IMG/VR virus record: IMGVR_UViG_3300044707_000238
Span: 1 to 22,506 of that record
Length of the DNA: 22,506 bases
From: a virus
Reading direction: 5' to 3' (one strand)
Shown: piece after piece, positions 8,563-14,327 of the stretch
How the letters are laid out: each line of letters starts with the position of its first letter
Position numbering within the stretch: the first letter of the stretch is position 1
Translations under genes and position numbers: made by a program
Notes under the pieces: model-generated
What the model saw: only the letters and a program-made list of their open reading frames with translations
Databases searched by the model: none
Told to the model about the DNA's origin: nothing

Positions 8563-8933
8563 AACTTATCGTTGATTACAATTTGTAATGGTTCTTGATT
8601 TGCACCAGTTAATTCAGTCATTTGTTTTGGATTACCATAAACACGTGACAATAATGTTTCAATAGAATACAAAGAACCTTTTTCTAATGATTTGCGCATT
8701 GCGTTTGCAATTGTCTTTTCAAGTATTGTGGCTTGTGGGTTGTCCCACACTTCTTTTAGTTCTTCAATATCCATTGCCATCATTGCTTGAATTGTATCAT
8801 TGATTTCGCTCAGTTTATAACCGTTCTCTTTTAATAATGATACATACTTGCGTGGTCTGCCTTTTCTATTTATTCGTTCGGGGTGTGTATCAAATCCATC
8901 ACCCTTCTTCAAGTTGTCTAATTTGTTTGCCAT
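8559..8933 (-). CDS. Small terminase subunit-like DNA packaging protein
   Basis: The 124-aa protein opens with a polar basic segment including RINRKGRPRKYVSLLKENG. A helical body follows (EINDTIQAMMAMDIEELKEVW, then TIANAMRKSLEKGSLYSIETLLSRVYG), and it ends in the pattern GNPKQMTELTGANQEPLQIVI. The K/N-G-R-P-R-K opening and the closing G.PKQ..E.TG....L.I..N are typical of small terminase-like proteins that bind viral DNA and recruit TerL. TerL lies 9 kb away on the other strand (17881-19188). The alternative is an unrelated DNA-binding adaptor. It stands 21 bp after the dioxygenase gene. Confidence 0.55.
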   Translation of the reverse strand: MANKLDNLKKGDGFDTHPERINRKGRPRKYVSLLKENGYKLSEINDTIQAMMAMDIEELKEVWDNPQATILEKTIANAMRKSLEKGSLYSIETLLSRVYGNPKQMTELTGANQEPLQIVINDKL

Positions 8934-8954
8934 ATTCGGTTGCTTTTCGGTTGT

Positions 8955-9749
8955 TTAATCTAATCCAACAAATGCTTTCAAAGGATAGAACACCAATGAA
9001 TTTCTATACCCACCTTCGTGTGTTGGGATAATTGGTGTAACACCGTGAACATTTTTCCACGCTGGGTAAACAAGTATTGAATTGTCTTGTTGTCCGATTG
9101 TAGCATTGTAATCTGGTATATGCAAATCACCACCTTTTGAATTATGTTTCTTGCAGATAATTACGTTTACTGCTCCAACTATATTTCCAGTATCACGATG
9201 GAATGGTGCGCTGATATTGTAGTTTGAAATTGAAGAAGTAAAAAAATTTGCAAATCTCCATTTCTTTTCTACTTGCTCGAATAACTTTACTTGCTTTTCG
9301 TATTGGTTTGGCAGTATTTCTTTTATCAGTTGTTCGCTTTCCGTTGCTAACATCAACATTGCTTTTACAAAAGTTTGAGCTGATTTTTTTAAATGAACAC
9401 TTGATCTTGAAGGATAGGGTCTTGACATATGTGGTTTTGGTGGTATTGAACCTAAAATGCAAGAATATTGAGCAACAACATTTTTATATTTATAAATTCC
9501 TTTTTCTTCATCAAAGCCATCTACAGTTCTTCTATGCATTACTGATTTTGGAACGTTTTTACTTCTTAACTCAGCATTAGCCAAGTCTGCAAGTTTGCAC
9601 ATTTTATCTGGCATCTTGGTAAGATAGAAACCAATTGGAATACCATCTGAATAAAAGATACAATCTTCTGTTATATTAGGTTCAATGTATTCACAAGCCT
9701 CACCAATCTTTCTGCTGTGAGGAATAGGTGTTAAATCAATTCTTTTCAT
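8955..9749 (-). CDS. TET/JBP-type 2-oxoglutarate/Fe(II) dioxygenase (DNA base hydroxylase candidate)
   Basis: The 264-aa protein carries a double-stranded beta-helix core near its C-terminus. The iron facial triad is visible as H184-x-D186 (APFHRDTGN) and H235 (KNVHGVTP), with R249 (GGYRNSLVFY) as the likely 2-oxoglutarate-binding arginine. The intervening GGDLHIP and SILVYPAW strands also fit TET/JBP enzymes, which oxidise 5-methylcytosine or thymine methyl groups in DNA. It overlaps the glycosyltransferase gene by ATGA, the expected partner for sugar transfer to the new hydroxyl. Nine of ten arginines use AGA, unlike neighbouring tail genes. Target base (5mC or T) cannot be told. A different 2OG oxygenase substrate is possible but less likely given the partner. 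Confidence 0.8.
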   Translation of the reverse strand: MKRIDLTPIPHSRKIGEACEYIEPNITEDCIFYSDGIPIGFYLTKMPDKMCKLADLANAELRSKNVPKSVMHRRTVDGFDEEKGIYKYKNVVAQYSCILGSIPPKPHMSRPYPSRSSVHLKKSAQTFVKAMLMLATESEQLIKEILPNQYEKQVKLFEQVEKKWRFANFFTSSISNYNISAPFHRDTGNIVGAVNVIICKKHNSKGGDLHIPDYNATIGQQDNSILVYPAWKNVHGVTPIIPTHEGGYRNSLVFYPLKAFVGLD

Positions 9750-10477
9750 TTTACTATTTTTTTGTAGTGAGTAGCCAACCCTTTTATGTCAGTCTTCATA
9801 TCCACGCGCTCACCTTTTCTTTGCAAGGTTACAAAAGGATTCCACTCTTTACACATCTTCTTTGCAGATTCCTCATCTTTCTTTGCCTTATACATATCCT
9901 GCAACCCACCTGCATTGCTTCCAACATCTGGACAAGCAAACCAATATCTATTGAAGCGCAGTATACCATTACCATTCTTTATTGTTTGCAAGGCAAAGTC
10001 CCTATCTTCTTTTAGGTTAAACTCTGAACGGTAATTCCAAGAGATTTTCTTGACATTCATCAAAACACAAACTTCTGCAAACTTTTTATTTATTGAGTAA
10101 TTTGTTTTTTCATGCCAAGCGTGCTGCGTGTAATTGATACCAACAATTTCAAAAGGAAGTTTCTTTGCCTTATCTAAAATATCAAACCAAATAGAAGCGT
10201 CTTTCTTTACTGTCTTGCCGTTGTATATTCCGAAGGAAGTTACATCGTCGTCGCAGACAATAACCCATTCGTGATTGTTCTTTCTTGCGTAATCAAGCAT
10301 AAAGTTTCTGACATATCCAATTCCTTTATTGTTTTCTAAAATAGAAACTTTATTTGGAACTGGGTATCTGTCTATTTCCTGCGGTTCAATAAAATGGCGA
10401 ACTTCAATTCCAACTTGTTCAAAAAGTTTATACGTTTTTGTTGTTGGTCTTGACTTACTTGGTATAAAACAAATCAT
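9746..10477 (-). CDS. TET-associated-type glycosyltransferase (DNA base glycosylation candidate)
   Basis: The 243-aa protein looks like a GT-A-fold glycosyltransferase of the TET-associated group found in phages. It starts with CFIPSKSRPTTKTYKLFEQ, has an EPQEIDRY segment, GIGYVRNFMLDYA, and the metal/nucleotide-sugar motif CDDDVTSF (D76-D78). Later come LKEDRDFAL (about 155-163, possible base) and a GSNAGGL loop (186-192). Such enzymes add sugar to oxidised bases made by TET/JBP dioxygenases. It is coupled by ATGA on both sides, to the ParB-like gene upstream and to the dioxygenase downstream. Seven of eleven arginines use AGA/AGG. The donor sugar is unknown. A role in surface glycan synthesis is the main alternative. 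Confidence 0.75.
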   Translation of the reverse strand: MICFIPSKSRPTTKTYKLFEQVGIEVRHFIEPQEIDRYPVPNKVSILENNKGIGYVRNFMLDYARKNNHEWVIVCDDDVTSFGIYNGKTVKKDASIWFDILDKAKKLPFEIVGINYTQHAWHEKTNYSINKKFAEVCVLMNVKKISWNYRSEFNLKEDRDFALQTIKNGNGILRFNRYWFACPDVGSNAGGLQDMYKAKKDEESAKKMCKEWNPFVTLQRKGERVDMKTDIKGLATHYKKIVK

Positions 10478-11055
10478 AACTTTTCTTTTTCTGATTTAAG
10501 ATATTCCATTATCATTCCACCAACATAAGCATTTCGTTCGCGCCAAAACTTTACAAGTTCATATGCTTCTTCGTAATGCTCTGCTTCAAATTCAATTTGG
10601 ATTGCTTTCTTTACGCCATCAGCCATATCAGAAATTAAATCATCTAAATCATCACCTTCATCTAAAATAGAATAATCAACATCTGCTGGTGCTTTCCAAA
10701 CATCTAAACCCCATTCAACAAGCATATCAGAATCCCATTCGTTGGCTACCATTTCCCAATCCCATTCACCATAACCAACATTATCTTTAATTATAAATTG
10801 ACGTTGTTCATCTTCAGTCAATTCTGATGCTTTGATAATTGGTATTTCTTTTAATCCTGCTTCTTTACACGCTTTTAAACGCATATTACCACCGAGAACA
10901 ATCATATCATCGTTAACAACAATTGGTCTTAACTCCAACATTTTCGGAAACTGTTTTATTGAATTAACCAGTTTGTTGAATTTGTCATCTTTAATTAAAC
11001 GTGGGTTGTTTGGATTTGATTTCACTTCTGAAATCTTAACGATAGTTGTTTTCAT
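10474..11055 (-). CDS. ParB-like nuclease-fold protein with extra C-terminal domain
   Basis: The 193-aa protein starts MKTTIVKISEVKSNPNNPR, the typical ParB/sulfiredoxin-fold opening. Next come RPIVVNDDMIVLGGNMRLKAC (the GGNMR motif matches the phosphate-binding GxxR of ParB) and a EIPIIKASELTEDEQRQF segment. An acidic linker (DEGDDLDDLISDMADG) leads to a C-terminal domain with IQIEFEAEHYEEAYELVKFW, which recurs after ParB-like domains in phages. In phages such proteins often accompany DNA modification enzymes. It is first in the modification operon, and its stop overlaps the glycosyltransferase start. It may bind DNA or nucleotide to direct modification. No methyltransferase domain is fused. 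Confidence 0.7.
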   Translation of the reverse strand: MKTTIVKISEVKSNPNNPRLIKDDKFNKLVNSIKQFPKMLELRPIVVNDDMIVLGGNMRLKACKEAGLKEIPIIKASELTEDEQRQFIIKDNVGYGEWDWEMVANEWDSDMLVEWGLDVWKAPADVDYSILDEGDDLDDLISDMADGVKKAIQIEFEAEHYEEAYELVKFWRERNAYVGGMIMEYLKSEKEKL

Positions 11056-11087
11056 AATTGTATAATATAATTTTGTGCTAATTTACT

Positions 11088-11119
11088 TAAATATACTAAT
11101 CTATATAAATGATATTCAA
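11088..11119 (-). promoter_or_regulatory. Candidate Bacteroidota promoter for the modification operon
   Basis: On the minus strand a TTG (11119-11117) is followed after 21 nt by TATATTTA (11095-11088), one base off the TAnnTTTG -7 consensus. The spacing fits the Bacteroidota range of about 17-23. It would start transcription about 25-30 nt upstream of the ParB-like start at 11055. The -33 side touches the mirror repeat. Confidence 0.4.
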
Positions 11120-11173
11120 AAGAAAAGAAAGAAAAAGAAAAAAGTTTAAAAAAGAAAAAGAAAGAAAAGAAAA
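11118..11173. repeat. Perfect 26-nt homopurine mirror repeat (H-DNA capable)
   Basis: The left arm 11118-11143 reads as A4-G-A4-G-A3-G-A5-G-A6. After a GTTT spacer (11144-11147), the right arm 11148-11173 reads A6-G-A5-G-A3-G-A4-G-A4, the exact mirror image. All 52 arm bases are purines on the plus strand. Homopurine mirror repeats of this length are the classic requirement for intramolecular triplex (H-DNA). It lies just upstream of the promoter candidate for the modification operon. Confidence 0.85.
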
Positions 11174-11315
11174 AGCTCCCCCAAGAAAAACAAACGTTCA
11201 CGCTCATAAAGAGCATTTACACGATCCAAGCATTGGTGTATTGCAAGTGTTGACATTTGATACTGCGCTATGTCCTACGCAGGTTAATTGATTAATGCTA
11301 CGCATCAAATAAGAG

Positions 11316-11364
11316 TAAAAGAAAAGCGCAAATGGAGTAATGCAACAAACCACCAAATGCGCTT
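11316..11364 (-). terminator. Terminator-like hairpin after the 12.8-11.5 kb minus operon
   Basis: On the minus strand AAGCGCATTTGG (11364-11353) can pair with CCATTTGCGCTT (11335-11324): seven bp, two mismatches, then three bp, with a 17-nt loop. It is followed by a T-rich run (TTTTCTTTT). It lies about 100 nt beyond the stop at 11470. Factor-independent termination is inferred. The plus strand lacks a comparable T run. Confidence 0.5.
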
Positions 11365-11469
11365 CCTTTTGATTTTGGAAATCCTAAACTAACTAAATAT
11401 GATATGACAAATTGCATTGGTGCAAATTTCGTTTGATTATTCTTGATATAAAAATAAAGTTACCAACTG

Positions 11470-11892
11470 TTACGAACTTTTCAAAGATTCACGCATTGTT
11501 TTTATCTCGCGTTTAATACACGCACTACAAGTTGAACGTTCATTGTATGCTTGTGTAATTTGGTCTTTGTAAGCATAGAACTTGTTACGTTGTGCATCGT
11601 CAATCTTACCAGTTGATTCGATTGTATCAAGCAATTCAATCAACGCAAGTTTTTCTTCATCTGTTAATAGACCTTTCCATTTAGATGCTGGGCAAGTTGC
11701 AAGTGAAAGTTTTGCTTTGATGGGCATTACACAACCACACAAGTGAATTGCTTTCTTGCGATAAAGAACTTCAATTTGTTCTTCACCACCTACGATTAAA
11801 GTACCACACGATTGAGTGGATGCTTCAAAAAATTTACAATTGCGACAGATTTCTAATCGTCTATTGTATTCTGAACTTCTAACGAATAACAT
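11470..11892 (-). CDS. Cysteine-rich zinc-binding-like phage protein
   Basis: The 140-aa protein begins MLFVRSSEYNRRLEICRNCKFF. Eight cysteines lie in pairs: C16/C19, C29, C52/C54, C67 and C122/C125. The first group (CRNC...CG...CGC.MPIKAKLSLATCP..KW) is a familiar layout of small phage proteins thought to bind zinc. The C-terminal STCSACIKREIKTM forms a second possible site. A helical middle (EEKLALIELLDTIESTGKID) separates them. It overlaps the end of the sigma-like gene by 14 nt and is last in the operon before the terminator. Function is unknown. DNA or protein binding is likely. Confidence 0.6.
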   Translation of the reverse strand: MLFVRSSEYNRRLEICRNCKFFEASTQSCGTLIVGGEEQIEVLYRKKAIHLCGCVMPIKAKLSLATCPASKWKGLLTDEEKLALIELLDTIESTGKIDDAQRNKFYAYKDQITQAYNERSTCSACIKREIKTMRESLKSS

Positions 11893-12373
11893 TGCTTCTT
11901 AGTTTTTGTTTTACTTTATCTATTGTTCTATAAAGATATACTTGTGGTATACCAGTTTGTTTACTGAATTCTTTGTACGAAAAATCTTCGAGAATATATT
12001 CTTCAAATATCAAACGCTCGAATTCTGATAAGCGGCTAATCAAGATATCTAATTGCTCATTAGCTAATCGTGAACCTAACCACGTTTTGTCTTCTTCGTA
12101 GTTTTTGTCAACGAAATCACGCTTGTTTAATTTGTATTGAATGTATTGTTTGTTGAACGGTGATGAAGGTGAATTAACTGATAAGTACATAACACGAATT
12201 AGATAGAATTCAAATTCATCGTTCTGCAATAAATTATCAATGTGTTTACTTGTGATTGCGCTGATAATTGATTCGTGCAAAAGGTCTTCATACCATTCAG
12301 CATTACGCGCAATGTTACGTGCCAACTTTTTGAGATGGGTGTAATTCTTTGTTATATACGCGTCAAGTGTCAA
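11879..12373 (-). CDS. Sigma-70-like/transcription regulator candidate
   Basis: The 164-aa protein has a helical N-terminal part resembling sigma region 2 (LKKLARNIARNAEWYEDLLHE, about 14-34). Its C-terminal part resembles region 4 with a helix-turn-helix: LSEFERLIFEEYILEDFSYKE, then FSKQTGIPQVYLYRTIDKVKQ (about 115-158). Compact sigma-like proteins occur near phage middle/late genes and may redirect host RNA polymerase. No in-frame ATG is available near the beginning. TTG at 12373 is the likely start and lies 11 nt inside the upstream VRR-NUC gene. A HTH DNA-binding protein without sigma activity is the alternative. Confidence 0.5.
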   Translation of the reverse strand: MTLDAYITKNYTHLKKLARNIARNAEWYEDLLHESIISAITSKHIDNLLQNDEFEFYLIRVMYLSVNSPSSPFNKQYIQYKLNKRDFVDKNYEEDKTWLGSRLANEQLDILISRLSEFERLIFEEYILEDFSYKEFSKQTGIPQVYLYRTIDKVKQKLRSNVIR

Positions 12374-12767
12374 GGTACTTCTTTATAATTTCAATTGCTT
12401 CGTCACTGCCCTTACAAATATAACTTTCATACTTTCTAATTCGTAATTCGTCACGCCACCATTTTTGCTCTGGTGATGCCGTACCACCTTTTTCTTTTTT
12501 CATTTCAATTGCTAATCCAAAAAATTCACCACGTGGTTCATATATAAATAAGTCGGGAAATCCTTTTACATAACCAGTTCGTTTCATTTTGACTGCTTGT
12601 AAATAACTTGTGCGCATACCACCTGCTGATGCGCAATAAAGTGCATTTGGATAGTTAGCACGTATAAATTGTATCACCAATTGTTGCTGATATGCTTCTG
12701 AATTGACATTCAAAACACCTTTCTTGTATGTTTTTTTAGGTTTTCTATGTAAAGTTTTTACGTTCAT
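12363..12767 (-). CDS. VRR-NUC domain nuclease
   Basis: Counted from ATG 12767 (a TTG at 12773 would add two residues and is less likely), the protein has 134 aa. It shows the VRR-NUC form of the PD-(D/E)xK nuclease fold: a helix with SEAYQQQLVIQFI, ASAGGMRTS, KGFPDLFIYEP (D72), then GLAIEMKKEKGG (E88-x-K90) and SPEQKWW (Q101). Phage stand-alone VRR-NUC proteins are thought to cut branched DNA (Holliday junction-like) during replication or before packaging. It is the first gene of the minus operon, facing the early plus operon. Confidence 0.8.
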   Translation of the reverse strand: MNVKTLHRKPKKTYKKGVLNVNSEAYQQQLVIQFIRANYPNALYCASAGGMRTSYLQAVKMKRTGYVKGFPDLFIYEPRGEFFGLAIEMKKEKGGTASPEQKWWRDELRIRKYESYICKGSDEAIEIIKKYLDT

Positions 12768-12814
12768 TTTCAATCAGTTAGATATTAGTCAGAAAAAAAA
12801 GTGAAAAAAAAGTG

Positions 12815-12843
12815 TTGTAATTCAAAATGTCGTTCTATATTTG
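12815..12843 (+). promoter_or_regulatory. Plus-strand Bacteroidota-type promoter for the early operon
   Basis: TTG (12815-12817), 18-nt spacer, TATATTTG (12836-12843), which matches TTG-N17-23-TAnnTTTG exactly. Initiation would be expected near 12850, leaving an A-rich leader of about 29 nt (ending AACAAAATG) before the ATG at 12879. Confidence 0.7.
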
Positions 12844-12853
12844 CTCCATCAAA

Positions 12854-12886
12854 CAAAGATAATTAAAACAAAAACAAAATGAACAA
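12854..12886 (-). promoter_or_regulatory. Candidate minus-strand Bacteroidota promoter
   Basis: Minus strand TTG (12886-12884), 22-nt spacer, then TATCTTTG (12861-12854), a full TAnnTTTG match. It would begin transcription near 12847, about 80 nt before the VRR-NUC ATG. The -33 element lies just inside the first plus-strand gene, which lowers confidence a little. Confidence 0.45.
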
Positions 12887-13151
12887 GTCAGAAATCGAAC
12901 AATTATTTGTAGAGAAATTCTCAAAATTCACGAAGCCACAACAAGTTATTATTAATAAACTTTTAAGTGGTCACAAACTAACGGCTGTAAATACTCATAG
13001 AATGAACAATGGAGAATATAAGTGGATTGTCCCTTCCTCGCAGTATTTAGAGTACGCTGGGCACGTGCATAAAGCGTTCAGAGGAGTAGAGCATTCAATT
13101 TACAAATTAACTAACGTGAGAGTTAATCTGTGGTCATTCTATTTTGTATAA
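12879..13151 (+). CDS. First early-operon protein, unknown function
   Basis: This 90-aa protein (MNKSEIEQLFVEKFSKFTKP...) is not recognised. The first half is helical and basic, with KPQQVIINKLLSGHKL. The second half (EYKWIVPSSQYLEYAGHVHKA, then YKLTNVRVNLWSFYF) is aromatic and beta-like. It is the first gene behind the strong plus promoter, with a clean A-rich leader, so it should be among the first proteins made. This placement suggests a regulator or host-takeover protein, but nothing in the sequence proves that. Confidence 0.6.
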   Translation: MNKSEIEQLFVEKFSKFTKPQQVIINKLLSGHKLTAVNTHRMNNGEYKWIVPSSQYLEYAGHVHKAFRGVEHSIYKLTNVRVNLWSFYFV

Positions 13152-13169
13152 CTAATAAAAAAAAACAAA

Positions 13170-13325
13170 ATGCACAAAATACAATTAACAGACGAACAAG
13201 TAGAATTGTTGATGACCTCATTAGTGGAATTAACAAGCCGATTTTCAATGATGGAAAATATGCAAGATGAAGTTGAAGATTTGCGAAAATTAAGAAGGGA
13301 TATAAGAACTCAGATGAATTTTTAA
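13170..13325 (+). CDS. Small helical early protein (51 aa)
   Basis: The frame codes MHKIQLTDEQVELLMTSL, then an acidic/basic helical end (NMQDEVEDLRKLRRDIRTQ). Nearly the whole chain could form a coiled coil. It follows an ATAAAAAAAAACAAAATG-type leader, the same kind as its neighbours, which supports translation. Function is unknown. Confidence 0.6.
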   Translation: MHKIQLTDEQVELLMTSLVELTSRFSMMENMQDEVEDLRKLRRDIRTQMNF

Positions 13326-13352
13326 TCAATAACAAACAAAAAACAAAACACA

Positions 13353-13544
13353 ATGTACACAAATATCTACTTCAGTAACATCGAAATCTTTATCGCTGAG
13401 TGCGAACAAAGAAACATTAAACCAACGAACGTGTCATACGAGTACGGTGAAACAACTGGTGCAATTGATTTTGCAAGAAACGAAAAACTAATCATGTGCG
13501 ATGTTGCTTATTACAACTGCTCACGTTACGAACGCGCTCACTAA
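13353..13544 (+). CDS. Small early protein, unknown function (63 aa)
   Basis: MYTNIYFSNIEIFIAECEQ opens the protein, followed by VSYEYGETTGAIDFARN and a C-terminal part with CDVAYYNCSRYERAH. Three cysteines are present but not in a known spacing. The gene has a standard A-rich leader (AACAAAACACAATG). The fold and role are not known. It is one of a run of short orphan genes. Confidence 0.55.
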   Translation: MYTNIYFSNIEIFIAECEQRNIKPTNVSYEYGETTGAIDFARNEKLIMCDVAYYNCSRYERAH

Positions 13545-13545
13545 T

Positions 13546-13668
13546 ATGAAAAAAGAACTTAAATGGATAATCGTAACAATCGTAATCTTCGTTGTTATCG
13601 GTATCGTTGGAACAGACGAATACGAATTTGAAAAACGTCAAGAATCAGTAATAACTCAAAACAAATAA
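13546..13668 (+). CDS. Tiny single-pass membrane protein (40 aa)
   Basis: The frame codes MKKELKWIIVTIVIFVVIGI, then a polar tail GTDEYEFEKRQESVITQNK. Residues 7-21 form a clear membrane segment after a positive start, so the tail is probably outside the cytoplasm. The ATG is one base after the previous stop (TAATATG). It could change the host envelope, for example in superinfection exclusion, but this is only inferred from the topology and early position. Confidence 0.55.
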   Translation: MKKELKWIIVTIVIFVVIGIVGTDEYEFEKRQESVITQNK

Positions 13669-13672
13669 CAAA

Positions 13673-13966
13673 ATGAACACACAATTTAACACAGAATTTT
13701 TATCACAACTTGGAACAGCAGATTTTGAAAGTTGGATATTAGTACAAAAAGCGTATCGTGACGAATGCTGGAATGAAGCAATTATGGAATGCGGATTTAA
13801 CAAGAATAGCGGATATGTATATATTGCTCTTGAAAACGGAATTTGTATTGCATCTTGTTTCGGACAATCAGTTGACTATATTGTAACAGATTATGAAACT
13901 GGTGAAGAATACTTTGAAGATTCTTACGATGAAGCAATAAATAAAAACGAAGAATTAAACCCATAA
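13673..13966 (+). CDS. Early protein, unknown function (97 aa, acidic)
   Basis: MNTQFNTEFLSQLGTADFESW begins the protein. The middle (GYVYIALENGICIASCFGQSVDYIVTD) is strand-like and the end is strongly acidic (EEYFEDSYDEAINKNEEL). No family is recognised. An acidic small protein expressed early could mimic DNA or bind a host protein, a frequent theme in phage counter-defence, but this is speculation. Its leader is AACAAATAACAAAATG. Confidence 0.55.
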   Translation: MNTQFNTEFLSQLGTADFESWILVQKAYRDECWNEAIMECGFNKNSGYVYIALENGICIASCFGQSVDYIVTDYETGEEYFEDSYDEAINKNEELNP

Positions 13967-13977
13967 TAATAAATACA

Positions 13978-14172
13978 ATGACAAATGAAAACAAAACAAT
14001 CACACTCAGCCATCAAGAACGAAACGCTATTTACAACGCTATCATTGTTGCGCAAAATGAATACGCAGATAAGCGTTGCGGTAACGAAGCATTTGATGAA
14101 ACTCTTACCAGTCGAATCGCAGAACTTGAATCAATACTGCACAAAATTATTACAAGTCCATTCGACAAATAA
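13978..14172 (+). CDS. Small helical early protein (64 aa), possibly frameshifted
   Basis: The protein reads MTNENKTITLSHQERNAIYN, then an acidic helical part (AQNEYADKRCGNEAFDETLTS) and RIAELESILHKI. A good leader (AATAAATACAATG) supports this start over the overlapping ATG at 13985 in another frame. The stop at 14172 is followed by 136 nt that stay open in the +1 frame (see 14173-14308), so the true protein may be longer. Function is unknown. Confidence 0.5.
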   Translation: MTNENKTITLSHQERNAIYNAIIVAQNEYADKRCGNEAFDETLTSRIAELESILHKIITSPFDK

Positions 14173-14308
14173 ACGCAAGTATGTTTGTGTTTCAAAAAGT
14201 GCTGATGCTTACAGCTTGAGCCACAATGAAATTTCAAACAATATCGTGAAGTGCAAAAAGATTTCAGAATTGCGTTGGAACGATAGCATTATTGAACCAT
14301 ATTTGTAA
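14173..14308 (+). other. Coding-like tail in the +1 frame after the 64-aa gene
   Basis: A +1 frame relative to 13978-14172 runs through this gap and ends TAA at 14306-14308. It codes KRKYVCVSKSADAYSLSHNE, later NIVKCKKISELRWNDSIIEPYL, which looks like a normal protein end. The next gene leader starts right after this stop, as if a gene truly ends here. No ATG with a good leader begins the frame. A frameshift (programmed, mutational or sequencing error) or a non-ATG start could explain it. Confidence 0.4.
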
Positions 14309-14327
14309 ACAATTAAAACAAAATACA

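Larger units (their letters stand above)
11056..11469. other. Gene-poor spacer between two minus-strand operons
   Basis: This 414-nt stretch has no convincing gene. From low to high coordinate it holds an AT-rich promoter candidate (11088-11119), a homopurine mirror repeat (11118-11173), short inverted repeats (CTGCG/CGCAG near 11257-11282 and TTAAT/ATTAA near 11284-11295), a terminator-like hairpin (11316-11364), and a small stem TTGCA/TGCAA near 11413-11426. A Lys-rich plus-strand frame at 11109-11291 comes from the purine tract and is not believed. Confidence 0.6.

Noticed and set aside
9193-9462. 89-codon minus-strand frame inside the dioxygenase gene
   Set aside because: It is a shadow of the dioxygenase frame, Lys/Ser-rich and without leader or motif.
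11109-11291. Lys/Arg-rich plus-strand frame of 60 codons
   Set aside because: Its first half is the homopurine mirror repeat, which codes Lys/Arg/Glu in any frame. It has no leader and no protein-like second half.
11226-11424. Repeated GCATTGGTG near 11230 and 11416, considered as operator or attachment repeats
   Set aside because: Only two copies, nine bases each, with no integrase or shared flanking symmetry. Chance is plausible in this AT-rich region.
12781-12815. Long A runs in the central control region, considered as a replication origin
   Set aside because: No DnaA-box-like repeats or iterons were seen. The A runs are explained as spacer around the promoters.
13985-14308. 107-codon plus-strand frame from ATG 13985 as a whole gene
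   Set aside because: Its first half is the shifted frame of the better-supported 64-aa gene with a proper leader. Only the part after 14172 looks coding, reported separately.
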